Positions 11,792 to 24,378 of a DNA stretch of 64,000 nucleotides are shown piece after piece; the first letter of the stretch is position 1; every line of letters starts with the position of its first letter. The notes under the pieces were generated by a model. The model searched no databases and was not told where the DNA came from. It worked only from the letters and a program-made list of their open reading frames with translations. Source of the DNA: Fragum whitleyi (Eukaryota; Mollusca; Bivalvia; Cardiida; Cardiidae); contig OX411549.1 of assembly GCA_948146395.1 (NCBI GenBank), positions 25,174,655-25,238,654 on the forward strand. Direction: 5' to 3'. The position numbers and the translations under genes were made by a program.

Positions 11792-12413
11792 ATTTTCAGA
11801 GAAGGCCTGTATTCAAGATGAAAACAGAAATTGTATCCCGCTTTGTACATATCTTATAGTTTGCAAAACTTTCTATGTAAAAAGGGATACTACAGGGTGG
11901 ATTCAAATTTTGAGCCCAGGGGTTTGATATGAACATACTTGATAAAGGTAAGCTAGATTATGCTACCTACAAAATAAGAATGCTTTCCGCCCACTAGTTT
12001 CAGAGAAGACGATTTTTTAAAGATGTTTCCTCGTTGATTCTTTGTAAAGGGGATTTGCCCAAGTGGTGCCCAAATTTGACCCCCACGGTCCTGATATTAA
12101 AAAGAACTTGGTAGAGGTTAACTAGATGATGCTACATGTCAAATACCCTCTGGTTTCAGAGAAGAAGATTTTTTTAACATTTCCCCGATTTTCACCCTTT
12201 TTGTTAAGGGTGGATGGATTTCTTTCATTTAAACAAACTTGGTAGATCTTGACCCAAGGAACATCTCTTCCAAGTTTCTTTAAGATCGGCCCACCGGTTA
12301 AGGAGGAGAAGATGTTTAAAAAAATCGTGGACGACGGACGACACACGGCTGACGACGGACGGACATTGGACGATCACAATAGCTCACCATGAGCACTTCG
12401 TGCACAGTGAGCT
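11792..12413 (-). mobile_element. HLE-like element, 5' part (minus strand)
   Basis: On the minus strand it begins AGCTCACTGTGCACGAAGTG at 12413, then a GTCCGTCGTC tract, then the AAACATCTTCTCCTCCTTAA head and AACTTGGAAGAGATGTTCC. This is the same order as the elements at 26312 and 31342 but clearly diverged. Its 3' portion stops near 11792, exactly where the 8655-11786 element has its right-hand target duplication. Confidence 0.75.
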
Positions 12414-12619
12414 AAAAATGCATGTATATCACCTAATTCATTAGTTATGGATAAGCGACTCCAAAACTATTATCGAAAAGCAATTGTTTGATAATGAAAC
12501 CCAGTTTTTTTTCTTCCTGCTTCATCTAATGAAGGCATCATGTCATGACTTGGTTTAGAATACCTGTGATTAGGTATAGATATCAAGCGAGTCTTATATC
12601 TTATACATCGTATTATGTA

Positions 12620-12890
12620 GTGATATAAACTGACACCAACTTCTAATCGGTCACAGCATGTTTCTCTCGTTTCTACATATTTACAAGAAAAAAATGAATA
12701 GAACTTTCCTTTCCTGCAAAGACGAATTAATCCAAATAGTTTTGAAAAAAATCTTTCGATTAAGTTTGGTTTTGCTATCTACCAAGTGAAAGGGCTTTCG
12801 GAACTCATCAAATACTGGCAACTTCAACATTATTTAGCAACACTTATCGTGACCTATTAGAAGTTGGTTTAAGTTTATAATGGATATCAC
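12620..12890. mobile_element. Small inverted-repeat element (MITE-like), 271 bp
   Basis: 12635-12654 (ACCAACTTCTAATCGGTCAC) matches the reverse complement of 12849-12868 at 19 of 20 positions. Outside this both ends run out to GTGATAT (12620 and 12890). No coding sequence is present. Flanking DNA 12414-12619 and 12891-13213 holds nothing I recognise. Confidence 0.65.
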
Positions 12891-13213
12891 ACTCTCCTAA
12901 AACAGGAAAATCGGCCGTATTATTCTTAAGGCAACATAAACGATTACAAAATTGGAAATATATTCTTTTAACACCATCTTAATATTGATAGCCCAATATC
13001 TAGTAAGCTAAATCAGAGTATTGGTTTTAACCATGGTTTCAAAAAAGTTGAATGCATCTATTTTCTTTAAAATAACCAAATTTCTTTTGATAACTAAAGA
13101 TACTGTAGCATGCTTTAGACAAACACAGACGACTGCTAAAGATTGTGCCTAAATATTTGTAGTTAGTCGATGTCTTAATTTTGCGTCTCTTATAGTTGTC
13201 AAATTTCATATTC

Positions 13214-13496
13214 CTTAAGGTTCACGTAAAGTGTTTGATAGTACTTTAGACTGTACTTTGTTAAAATATTAGCCATTTTTATCGAACCGTCGTGCAGTTG
13301 CTTGTTCTCTACAAAATGACTCTTTTCCACAATGTTTTGGCTATACCGCTTTAGCTATGACAGTCTTATGTTGCTCAACTGCTTGTGCTCATAAATAGCT
13401 TCATTTTGGTATATAATATACCTGGACATACTGCTTTTTCTTGGCAAATGAAGAGCCCTTCAAATTTGGTCTCAAACACTTTACATGAACCTTTAG
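13214..13496. mobile_element. Short TIR element, family 1 (283 bp)
   Basis: The left end CTTAAGGTTCACGTAAAGTG (13214) and the reverse complement of the right end (CTAAAGGTTCATGTAAAGTG, 13471-13496) are nearly the same. The arms cover most of the element. The termini match those of 61-1027, so this looks like an internally deleted relative. Confidence 0.75.
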
Positions 13497-13689
13497 TATA
13501 CCAACATTCCTTAAAACTGAAGAAGTTCCCCTATGACATTTGTGTTCGCAGTCCTGTTACCGAATATTAGACCTACTTGTAACGTCATCGGCAAATAATA
13601 AAGCTAAAACGTCATCAATTTCCTTATCTAAGAAGATTCATGATACAAATCGATTTAAAACAACTCTTTGAAGTCATTTATAAACAGAA

Positions 13690-13910
13690 AAAATATTTTT
13701 GGAGAACTTAAGAACCCTGTCTACTGAGTTTCTTGTACTCTTTTTACAAAAGAAAAATCTAGAGCACATAGATATAAATATCTTTTCCTTTTCTAACCAT
13801 GATTTATCATGATTGTTCCAATCAAATAATTGACTTAGATCCACAAATAAACAATAATATCTAACCTTTCTTTTTGATAGATATTTCTGAACTTAACAAT
13901 GTAACCCAAA
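13690..13910 (-). pseudogene. Relic of a reverse transcriptase (minus strand)
   Basis: One minus-strand frame over roughly 13810-13890 reads KRKVRYYCLFVDLSQLFDW. This resembles the block containing the first catalytic aspartate of LINE reverse transcriptases (compare FIDYEKCFD near 3945). The rest is too decayed to follow. It is a short remnant from an insertion independent of the plus-strand LINE that follows. Confidence 0.45.
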
Positions 13911-14049
13911 CGTATTAACGGTAACACTGTCTCTATCTTGAGCCTCATAAACAATTTTACACTTTTCGATCCATGAATTTAACCTTTTAGTGGGCATACT
14001 TATAACTAATTTATCGATACTGTTAGTAAGAGATATGCCTCGGAGTTAT

Positions 14050-16205
14050 TTGTATTAACTGTTTTATGAAGTGGTACTGTTAGAGATGTAAATGCTGCCT
14101 GGATCTTGTTTAAAAACAAATTTATATCGGTACTAAATGAAGTAGCCCCATATAGGGAGATACGATTAAAAAGTCGTACAGAACCCTGGGTTACACCTGA
14201 CATTCTTGATTCTATCAGGGGGAGGGACAACTTGTTGTCGAAATATAAGAAAACCAATAATAAAATTTATTATGAGAAATATTGTAAAGTAAGAAACAAT
14301 GTACAAAGGTTAATTAAAAAAGCCAAAGAGCTCTACTTTGAGAACAAAATCGAAGAGAACAAAAATAATCCAAAGAATCTCTGGAAACATTTCAAGGTTC
14401 TAGGATATAGCTCTAAACAAAAGGAAAATAATAGAACTGTTCTAACAGTAGATAATGAGGCGTGTCATGACCCCAAAAAGGTCGCTGATTATTTCAATAT
14501 ATTTTTCACAAGTGTAGCAGAAAATCTTGTTGCAAAATTGCCAAGTGCTAAAAATCTGTATAGCTTTACTTCAAATATCTTTAAAACATTTTATAGAAAG
14601 ATCTTTGATCTTAATTTGAAATTAGAACTTTCACCAATAGGGGAAGACTTTGTTCTCAAGGAGCTTCAAAGCTTAAATATTACCAAGAGCACTGGGCTAG
14701 ATGGCATACCATCAAAATTTCTCAAAGACGGATCTCTTGCAATCAAAAGACCCATTACATATATCATTAACCTATCAATTTCTAGCGGGTTAGTGCCAGA
14801 TGGCATGAAAGAAGCAAGGGTCTGTCCCATCTATAAAAAGAATAGCAGGCTAGATGTAGGTAACTACAGGCCTGTCAGCATCCTTGTTATTATATCCAAA
14901 ATCTTGGAAAGAGCTGTGTATAATCAGCTTGAAACTTACTTAACTAAAAACAATTTACTTTACGAACTTCAATCGGGCTTCCGTGGTAAATATTCAACTG
15001 ACACTTGTCTGGTTCATTTATTAGACCATATAAGGTCACAGAATGCACTAGGACTCTACACTGGCATGATCATGCTTGACCTACAGAAGGCATTTGACAC
15101 TGTCGATCATCAGATTCTGTGTAATAAATTGCATGCAATGGGTATTAAATCCGTCAAATGGTTTAAATCTTACCTAACAGGCCGAAGACAGTTGGTTAGT
15201 GCAAACAGCACAGAGTCTGATTATCGATGTGTCAACTGTGGGGTCCCTCAGGGCAGTATACTGGGCCCACTGCTATTTTTATGTTATGTGAACGATATGT
15301 CATCCAGTGTGGGGTCCGAGTGCAAGCTGCTGCTTTATGCAGATGACAGTGCAATCCTTTACTCACATAAAGACCCAAAAATAATTTCAAATAAACTAAG
15401 TAAAGAACTCCAGTCATGCAGTGACTGGCTAATTGACAACAAGTTGTCTCTTCACCTGGGGAAGACAGAGTGTATTCTTTTTGGATCGAAACGTAAACTA
15501 CGCAAAATTTCTAACTTTAGTATTACTTGCAATAATCATACTATATTATCTCAATCTAGTGTAAAATACTTGGGTATTAATATTGACCACTTTGTCTCTG
15601 GTGACATGATAGTGAAGAGTATCATGCAGAAAGCAAATGCCAAATTGAAATTTTTATACAGATATGCTAACTGTCTGTCTGAAAATGCTAGAAAAACACT
15701 TAGCATGGCACTCATTCAGTGTCATTTCGATTACTCATGTTCATCTTGGTATTGTTCTATTAATAAATCGCTCAAGAAAGAGCTCCAGATAATGCAGAAC
15801 AAGGTCATTAGATATATCAAAGGTTACAACTATAGGAAGCGAATAGATTTCCCAATATTTAAAGAACTTGGCTTCTTAAACGTTGAACTTCGAGTAAAAC
15901 AAATGCGCCTAAACCATGCACATGGCATATTCTATGGTAAATGCCCTAATTATATGAAAACAAATTTTACAAAATTGTGCGATATTCACACTCATAATAC
16001 CAGATCAAGTGAACTTAACTTTCACATTCCATCTGTCAACCAACATTCTGCATGTACCTTTTACTATAATGCCATCAGAGACTGGAACAGTGTTCCACCC
16101 GAATTGAGAAGAGTGAAAAATATCAATAATTTTAAGTCTGGTGTAAAAAAGTTTCTTTTGGAACAAATGGAAATTGAATACACCAATGATTTTGCGACTT
16201 TGTAG
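14050..16205 (+). CDS. LINE-2: non-LTR retrotransposon reverse transcriptase, 5'-truncated, ORF intact
   Basis: The open frame from the first ATG (14106) is 699 residues without a stop, and in-frame similarity starts slightly upstream (DVNAAW near 14078). It encodes the linker and reverse transcriptase of a CR1/Jockey-type element. Marks: TEPWVTPDI at residues 25-33, GNYRPVSIL at 252-260, LDLQKAFDTV with the first catalytic Asp near 325, GVPQGSILGPLLF at 379-391, and YADD at 411-414 with the other two catalytic Asp. A thumb and a C-terminal NTRSS..FYYNAIRDWN block follow. The APE endonuclease expected upstream is absent, which indicates 5' truncation as in incomplete reverse transcription. 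Codons look undamaged, so the copy is probably young. With no endonuclease or promoter it should be immobile by itself. Confidence 0.9.
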
Positions 16206-16806
16206 TATATATCAAGGGACTGGAGCAGATACATAGCAGGTGCCTTTACATTGTATAGACACATGCTATGATTCTGTGACAGATCCTTGATATTAATCCT
16301 CATGATGACCCATGACCTTAAACTTGATCTGCTATAATCACAATAACCTATTAGAAAAGTTGTAGATACTTCTTAGATTCATAACTTTAGAGCAATGGAT
16401 AGAGTGAGAAAATGTTTGTTTCATGCTGTTTCAACATTACTATCTTTGCACGTATGAAAATTGATTATAAATAAAGTACATATCAATTGATCTCTGGTGT
16501 ATTTGCCTGCCAAAGTTTTGTGCCGGCCAAGCTGATGCTTTTTAAACTTTTAGTCTTTTACAATCAATCTGTCATTAACAGGACCCCATTGGAAATAAGC
16601 TCCAGAGCTTTTATGGGCTATCCTAGGTTAAATATCAACCTTTTAAATTGTCAAGGGACTAATTGAAAACCGTTTTTTAAAAGCTTGGCTCAATTAAAAT
16701 TTTGGCTTGCACTTTTATATGCATTTAAGCAAGACCAACTTGTTGTTAATTGTGGTATTCATTTGTACATGTTGATATTTGGTCTAAATAAATACTACTA
16801 CTACTA
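16206..16806 (+). other. 3' UTR and tail of LINE-2
   Basis: Non-coding sequence follows the stop and ends with AATAAATACTACTACTACTA near 16787-16806. The short 3' tandem tail is typical of this type of non-LTR element. Beyond it the sequence character changes. Confidence 0.7.
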
Positions 16807-19100
16807 TGCTTTTACTCCAACTGTCTTGGTATACGCCAATATTGAATTAAATATTCGATAAAGGAATGAGCTAATAAGTGGGCTCTTAAAAAATAATAAT
16901 AAATAAAAAAAAAATAGGGAAATTTTCTCGACAAAATTTCCGTTATTCGGATATTTCTCTGCAAATTCAAAGAAAGGGAAAGAGAGGAAAAATCCTGTTA
17001 GAATAATATTTGTTAGAATATGAGTTGTTACTCTATGAAAATTTTCTTTTACACACTTGAAATAGGTACATTTATTAATTAAACATAAATGGAAAAAAAA
17101 GAATAATCCTATCTTAAACTGTCTTCAACCTATATTCAATGGTGTTTGTTTTTACAAAAGTAATTGTTATCATGTTTAAGCTTATTTCAATATGAATAAT
17201 TGTTGTATTTGTTTTAACTTTTTTTATCTATCTTTGTTTCTTCTCAAAGGATGAAAAGGTGTTTGAGTACCAACCAAAGAAACACCTATGAATATCAGTC
17301 AGTCATGAAGTAAACTGTACTCATTGTTTAAAGTTATGATTTGTTAACTTATTAATAGTACCTTAAACCATAACCTAAGAGATTCCTTTTTATTATATCT
17401 GAAGCCAAAACCACTTCCGTGGTTGACACTTATGTCATTATTCAATTTTATAACACAGGCTATCTGCAGGGTGAGAAATATTTTGGAATAGATTGAAGGA
17501 GGTCTAGTGCCCTATAAGTAAAATTTCATAGATAATTCATGTTTAAGGTTTAGAAATTAAAGTATAACTTTTTATATCAAATAATTGCTTCATAGTAAAT
17601 TGCATACTAAAAGTCTTTATAATTATTATTTTTGTAACCTAATTTCAACATCAAAAGCGAATAAGAATCTTATTTAAGAAATTTATTTTTTAAAGGGAGG
17701 TAACAATTGCATGACTATGTTTGACAAATTGTATAAGTATAATATAATGTTGTTGTTTTTTTTCCTCCCGACTTTCTTCCCAAAAAGAATTGAGAATTCT
17801 TACAATTGTTGGGGTTTTTTTGCACGAGAACCTATTCTTTACCTTCAAGAGTTTGGATACCAGTAAAATCATTCACTATCGATATCTTATTACAGTATTG
17901 CGGCTGATATTAGACTTTTCTGCTCAGAGCTAGTTTTTGCTTAAACTGTAGTTAACCAATTCTAGACGTATTTTGGGAAGGATGGAGCCAATTTTTATTC
18001 ATCGATTAAGATTTTTTTTATTTCTGTAAAAAACGCAATGACTTTTCCAGAATAATTTAACAACTAAACCCGCCTGTCGAATTGTAAACAAGTGCATGAC
18101 GGATCAGGTCCCCCCTTGACCACGGCAATATCTACTCGTCAATTGGAGTGGTATCTAGGGTTGAATATTTAGCTATCATTTATTTAATTTTCAAATAAAA
18201 TTTTGAATTGATATGGTTTTACAGATTAAAAAATGCAAAGTAGAATGGCCCCAATGAAATATCTTCCGTGCCTGTCGCATTTGGTATTCGCCAATATTTG
18301 CTTCTGAGACAGACGAATACGATAAGTTTTCGCTGGGAATAAGATATTCGGTTCACCAAATACTCTCGAGAGTGTATCCTTACAGCCCTACTTCAACTAC
18401 CTCAATTTTACAGAAAAAAATGTTAATAGCGGCGTTCATCCCTATTAAAAAAAAAGGTACAAGAAAGGTTGTACATGTGAAACACGTGTCGAATAATTCT
18501 TAAACCCGTCTCGAGACTGACTGTCGCGTGTTGAAAAGTTATGGATTACCGTTTGTTATGACACAAGGTGGGTTGATGTGTCATTCGTCTCAACTCAGCC
18601 GATTCTGTAACCTACATTTAAATCGGAGACGTCGGAGATCGACCAAGTAATGCCGGATGTAAGTTCAAGAGGACACGACCTAAATAAACACATATTTCCG
18701 GCTAATTATTACAAGTTGCACAAGCGAAGGCTTGGGTCAAAAACATAGTATCTGTCTCTACGGTGTTTAGACACAAACTTTGTTTTTGCTCTAAACTCTC
18801 GACAAGCCTACGCCGATCAAACATTCCCTTGATAAATATTTCAAGATCATTTTGTGATTTTCAAGGCGAATTTTAATTATCTTCACTTGATGGAGAATAC
18901 TAATATCACGCCATTAACGAAATAAACAGTGATTTTGCGGAGAAAAATCTTGAAAGATACTAAATTGAATCTTTACTACCGTGACTACTTTATTTCGAAT
19001 GTATTAACATCCTACAGGATTTTCCTGACATAGTATAACACTGGTGAACGACGTTCGTTCACCAAAAACTCGGGACAAGTCTTCTCGGAGGGTAGAGCAA
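16807..19100. other. AT-rich DNA, nothing recognised
   Basis: No ORF above 61 codons, no domain, no convincing repeat. A CGCCAATATT-containing phrase appears near 16838 and 18290 but is too short to define an element. A G-rich run lies at about 19115-19126. Confidence 0.5.
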
Positions 19101-19608
19101 TGTAGCGGTTAAATGGGGGTGGGGGTGAGTTGCATTGAATATTCAAATGAGAGAGACCTGCCCTTAGTTAAATGGCTAATTATAGTCTTATTAGGCAGAG
19201 TCGAAACATTTCGGGTTGAGGACCCCTTTCTCTGAATGAATCACGTCTGTCGAGTTGCTTGGTTCGTTACAACTAGTCGGCACTTTGCAAAAAGACAAGC
19301 CGTAGTTCACAGGTTTTCCTATGAAACAAAAACTTAAAGAAATGTTGAACAATTAAAAGTTATAAAATTAACTGGATATCCATAAAAGATTAAAAATATT
19401 CTGCGCTTGCTTGAACGCTTGTCTTATTTCATATGAAGTGTAACGAACCGAGCGCATAGACAGGCGTGATCCATTCAGAGAAAAGGATCCTCAACCATAA
19501 ATGGGTCGACTGTGTCTATATAGGCTTCAATTAGCCATTTAACTAAGGGCAGGTCTCTCTCTCTCATTTGCATATACAATGCTAGTTATCTCCCTTTAAA
19601 CCGTTACA
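19101..19608. repeat. Foldback inverted repeat, ~180-bp arms
   Basis: The left arm 19101-19296 and right arm ~19425-19608 are reverse complements with scattered differences. Matching blocks include CCTGCCCTTAGTTAAATGGC, the TTCTCTGAATG.ATCACG region, and GGTTCGTTACA (19261-19271) against TGTAACGAACC (19439-19449). The loop is ~130 bases. No ORF. It is probably a foldback/MITE-type insertion. The flank 19609-20081 contains nothing I recognise. Confidence 0.8.
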
Positions 19609-20081
19609 GAAGGAAGTTTGCTCGACCTTTTCCTAGTATTAAATTTTTCTTTAAACCTGATTTCTTTTAAAAAGATCTAAATGTGTTATTTCGATTTTTG
19701 CAAAGAAAAAAATCTGTCCTTGTGCTTATTTTTCCTTTCTCGGAACTGTATGAAAAGTGGAACCGAGAACATTGAGTGTCTAGAATTTTTTTCTTTGGAT
19801 TTCTCCGAAAAATACCCATTTGATTTGGAATTATTATTGTAAGCTATTACAAGTTCATGCCCCCTTGCTTTACTTTTTGGTTATGATAGATCTCCTATAA
19901 ATTACACAACAAAAAATGGAAGTTTAATGAAGATACAGGAAAAATATGAAATCTTAATTCGGCATTTGTTTAAAGTAACTCGCGTATGTAAACTTAATCA
20001 AGCTGTAATTTCGAGGTTTTAGAACAACACAAACGATAGTCAAAATGGACAACTCAGTGTCATTCTGAACAAAAACGCATT

Positions 20082-20830
20082 AATTTAAGTTGAATTATAA
20101 CACTTCCAACATTTGTCCAAAAATTTCAGCACTGTAGCAATAAAATTGTAAATATTTACGCCTAACATTGCAATAAAGTTGTTATCTAACCCAAAAATAG
20201 CTTCAACATAACAATCAAAGTCCAAACTTTTGAAATAATCAAATACATCCACACCAAATTTATCATGTATAGTACGATCAAAAGATATTCTACATCCAAT
20301 AAGACTTAAACATTCTGTGGTAATATGTTTAGTGACATTACTGTTAATATCGTTTCTACCACAGCGAGAACATACAGGAATAAAAAGAGGTAGATACGAT
20401 ATTAGGAAGAATCACTTAGCAGACACGGGTATGTACTACCCAGAAGCCACACTGGACTTGAGAAAAAGTGTACTTGAATCTGTCTGTATAAGGTAAATTC
20501 AGGTGCAGATGTTCTCAGGTCCCATTCACTGACAAAATGACTTGTAACCTTAGAGGAATACATTTGTGTCCATATTTGTTTGTTCGAGAAAGAACCCGAT
20601 TGGATATAAGAATCCAACACATGATGTAAGTCATATCTAGAACAAATGTTCATGACATCAGAGACAATACTTTTGTTTGATGAAAAATTAGTATAGGAAC
20701 AAAGCCATAGAGAATTAGCTGTTTAGCCGCTCAATCCCTCTCCAGCCTGCACATTTGACCAATAAAGTTAATGCCTTTACATCTTGTAATTCTTTTCCGG
20801 CTGTTGAACGCAGGGAAATCAACTTAAACT
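20082..20830 (-). pseudogene. Relic of a non-LTR retrotransposon C-terminus (minus strand)
   Basis: On the minus strand, two overlapping frames read as one decayed protein. The first (from about 20653 down to 20402) contains VSEWDLRTSAPEFTLYRQIQ. After a frameshift near 20400 the second reads PVCSRCGRNDI, then KHITTECLSLIG, ending in a stop near 20083. The layout L-x-LYR followed by C-x2-C..H-x4-C is like the zinc-binding tail of LINE ORF2 proteins, as in LINE-1 at 8051-8130. A further stretch up to ~20830 is weaker. It could also be a different decayed gene with a CxxC..H..C motif. Confidence 0.45.
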
Positions 20831-21547
20831 GAAGAAGATAACTTTTGTAAAAAATCAAAGGGAATGACCGTATCTAAGTTGTTCGAACTTGTTGTCAGAC
20901 CCCTTTGCCATAAAATATGTATATGTATTTCTTTGATATATATTCTTTATAACATACTGGCAATAAAATATGTTTAAACACAATTAATTAAACGCAGAAA
21001 ATCCATTATCAGATGATCGAACGGGAGATGTAACTGTAACTGTTAACTTTTCAAAATACTTTTCCTGTCTATACCTTTATCCAGTTATCATATCATTTAT
21101 TCATTTATGTATTCATTTGCTTTGTGGTCACCTTTACACTTCTTTACAAAGTTACAGGCTATCGAGCCTTTGACTGGCGAGCCTGTCTCAATCTATCGAT
21201 ACAGTATCGGAGGGTAGCGTAGATTGGACATGCTTTCCAGTCTATCCAGCCTAAAAGAAAATTTCCAGTCATTTTTCATGTTGGTTCTCGGTCTTTCATA
21301 CGAAATAATTTTTGACCGCTGCCGGGAAGGTAGCCAGCTTCATAGCCGGAAATAATTATTTTTTCGCCATTGTATTCTTCCGTATTCACAATTTCATAAT
21401 TCAAACCCAACCGTGTAAAAGTACAGGTAAATTATTCATCCAGAATCTTTAATGCAAACGAAATTTATATTTGGTTTGCAAATAAAACCGAAGTGCATGT
21501 TCGAAAAGTGCAGGGCTCCTCTGGAGCATCAACGCACTGTGAAACTA
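20831..21547. other. No feature recognised
   Basis: AT-rich, with no ORF, repeat or motif that can be supported. Confidence 0.5.
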
Positions 21548-22493
21548 TACTCTGAAGATATTGTCACTGGAAAAAATAAGTGCAGTTAAAATTTGTCATC
21601 AACTTCTCCAGGCGCTGTACAAAACATGCACATGGTAATTAATTTTCAGAAGACCAAAATAGGCTTTTTATCTAAATGATGGCTACTTGATTTTTTTCAT
21701 TTCTAGAATGATTTCCACAGTCACAGTCATTTAGGATAAGTGTTAACATCAGAAGAAATTAACATAATATGAGTTAAAGATACTCAATACAATTCTTATT
21801 GGTTTTTCTTTGTAAAAAAATGTAGGGGGGAGGGGTACTTTAAATATGGGCGCATGTATTATAGAAACTGTGTCAGGGCTAAATCCAAAAGGATGCGATT
21901 CCTTCAATATGTTGACAGGCATAGATTTAGCTAAAATAACTATTTACAATTATTTGAAAAATCAAACTGCGAATTTAGTTAAAGATTTAATTTTTTTCAA
22001 AGCTTAACCGAGAATATTGCCGCAAAAGATTTCATCGATAGTCTTTCAAGTCTTATCCTGCTTTTTTATCCCGACGTTAAAACGCAACAACAATGACATT
22101 GTTTTAGCAGGAAAATATAACGTCTTAATTACTCAAAGTGTTGAATGACGTCATATGCGGAGGGTAAAAAGAAAACATCATCAAGACGAGATTCTAAGCA
22201 AAAATGTGCAACTTTTTACATGTAAGGCTGATCCTTATCCAAATTTACGTTCACTACAATCTTAATTTTGATAATGATCGACAGGAATAAAATCGATGAA
22301 AAAAGTAGATAATTGAAATAAATAATAAAACAAAATGGCGAATTCTCGCGAGATCACCATCGTCCATGTAGGCTGCCATTACGACACTAAATTAAACTTT
22401 GATGGTATATGTTTTTGATTTTGATTATTTAAATGTTTTACACGCATTATCTAGATGTGTGAAAAACTGCAAAGCGCCCTTCGGGCGCTTTGC
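21548..22493. repeat. Direct duplication, copy 1 (~930 bp)
   Basis: From TACTCTGAAGATATTGTCA onward the sequence is repeated at 24379 in the same orientation, roughly 75-85 percent alike by eye, to a GCAAAG.GCCCTT end. It contains AAAATGGCG and TCTCGCGAGA close together at about 22333-22353, words found in TATA-less metazoan promoters. No ORF is present in either copy. It ends in a perfect 11-bp-stem hairpin (22469-22479 with 22483-22493). It could be a TE of unknown class or a tandem duplication later split by insertions. Confidence 0.7.
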
Positions 22494-22506
22494 GTTACTT
22501 TTCCCG

Positions 22507-22863
22507 TAATATAGACAAGGTCCTGAACTTTTCAATTTGGAATCGGGAAAGAACAAAAAATGCTACAGCCATGTTTGTTTATAAGCTCTCAACCAATCAG
22601 ATAGCCTGTTAGAACTAAATTGTAGATTTGTCAAGATCTATTAAACAAAAATGGCCGTTGCAGAAATGTTTTCTTTCCGATTCCAAATTGATGAGTAAAT
22701 TAGATCATGAGAGACAGGAAAAAATGTTTTGTATAGAATGCAATCAGTGATTTAAGTAGAGCATCTTTGAACCTGGGTTTATAGGTGTAATTTTGAGTTG
22801 CACGGTCTCGAACGACTAGATTTTCTGCATAAAAGAGGGTAGTTTGAGACCTTGTCTATATTA
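22507..22863. mobile_element. MITE with perfect 16-bp TIRs, 357 bp
   Basis: TAATATAGACAAGGTC at 22507-22522 is the exact reverse complement of 22848-22863. A second, inner inverted pair (CAATTTGGAATCGG near 22532 and CCGATTCCAAATTG near 22678) lies inside. Copy 2 of the surrounding duplication (near 25325-25345) reads through this point without the insert, which gives an approximate empty site. A TA target duplication is likely but cannot be separated from the TIR start. Confidence 0.8.
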
Positions 22864-23034
22864 TACATTTTGATAAAAAAAATTAGTATAATAATTTTTT
22901 GTGGTCAAAATTTGGTAAAAATATACTATCCCTACCCGCGTTGGCTACCTGTGCACATCAGCTGCTCATAGGGAGATGAAGACTTTTTCGTAGAGAGATT
23001 GGGTCTCATATAGGGACATTTTGTGTAACGCACA

Positions 23035-24313
23035 TTGTTGCTAGAAAAGGGGGTTTTCATTCTCGGTCAAGTTCCGAATTGGGTCAGGTGGGGTCAAAAA
23101 TGGGGTCTAGGGGTCAAATTTTAGAAAAACCTTGTGTGCACTCTAGAGGCCACATTTTTGGCCAAAACGTATTGAAACTTGGTCAGAATGTTTGTGTCCA
23201 TCAAATCTCGGTCAACTTCAAAATTGGGTCAAGTGGGGTCAAAAATGGGGTCAATGGGTCAAATTTTAGAAAAACCTTGTGTGCACTCTAAAGGCCATAT
23301 TTTTGGTCTAAATGTCTCGAAACTTGGTCAGAATGTTTGTCACTATCAAATCTCGGTCAAGTTCGAAATTGGCTCAAGTGGGTTCAAAAATGGGGTCAAG
23401 TGGTCAAATTTGGAAAATCCATTGTGTGCACTCAAGAGGCCACATTTTTGGCCCAAATGTCTTGAAACTGGGTCAGAATGTTTGTCTCCATCAAGTCTTG
23501 GTCAAGTTCCAAATTTGGTCCAGAGGGGTCAAAAATGGGGTCAAGTGGTCAAATTTTAGAAAAAACCTTGTGTGCACTCTAGAGGCCACTTTTTTGGCCA
23601 AAATGTCTTGAAACTTGGTCAGAATGTTTGTCTCCATCAAATCTTGGGCAAGTTCGAAATCGGGTCAAGTGGGGTCAAAAATGGGGTCAAGGGGTCCAAT
23701 TTGAGAAAAACCTTGTGTGCACTCAAGAGGCCACATTTTTGGTCCAAATGTCTTGAAACTTGGTTGGAATGTTTGTCTCCATCAAATCTTGGTCAAGTTA
23801 GAAATTGGGTAATGTGGGGTCAAAAATCGGGTCAAGGGGTCAAAGTTTAGAAAAACCATGTATACACTCTAGAGGTATGATTTTTGGCCCAAATGTCTTG
23901 AAACTTGGTCAGAATGTTTGTTTCCATTGAATCTCCTTCAAGATTGAAATTGGGTCAAGTGGGGTCAAAAATGGGGTCAAGGGGTCAAATTTTGGAAAAA
24001 CCTTGTGTGCACTCTAGAGGCCACATTTTTGGCCTATATGTCTTGTAACTTGGCCAGAATGTTTGTCTCCATCAAATCTCGGTATAGATCAAAATTGGAT
24101 CAAGTGGGATCAAAATGGGGTCAAGGGGTAAAATTTTATTAAAACCTTGTGTGCTCTCTAGGGGCAGCATATCTGACTCAAATGTATGTCTTCTTGATAT
24201 CTTTGACTTTTGTTAACCCAGTAATGAATTTCAAATAAGTAGTGTTGGCACTTTGCTTCCTTTGTAAACTATGTGCATCAGGTGAGCGCTTCAGGGCCAA
24301 TGGCCCTCTTGTT
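23035..24313 (+). mobile_element. HLE-like tandem-repeat element, 5' head missing
   Basis: About seven to eight tandem units of ~145-150 bp carry TTGGTCAGAATGTTTGTC, GGTCAA.TGGGGTCAAAAATG and CTCTAGAGGCCACATTTTTG. The 3' end reads CATCAGGTGAGCGCTTC, the GGGCCAATGGCCC hairpin and CTCTTGTT (ending 24313). There is no GCTCACCTGA head upstream. Short ORFs across the units are by-products of the period and not genes. Confidence 0.8.
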
Positions 24314-24378
24314 TTTCTTGAATGGGGTTATCATGGCGAACAAAATAAAGAAAATAGAATACTTTGTTGTTCTTTTTC

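Noticed and set aside
11443..11927. ORFs over the GGAC-rich tract (83-137 codons)
   Set aside because: They run through the 5' microsatellite of a repeat element and are low-complexity.
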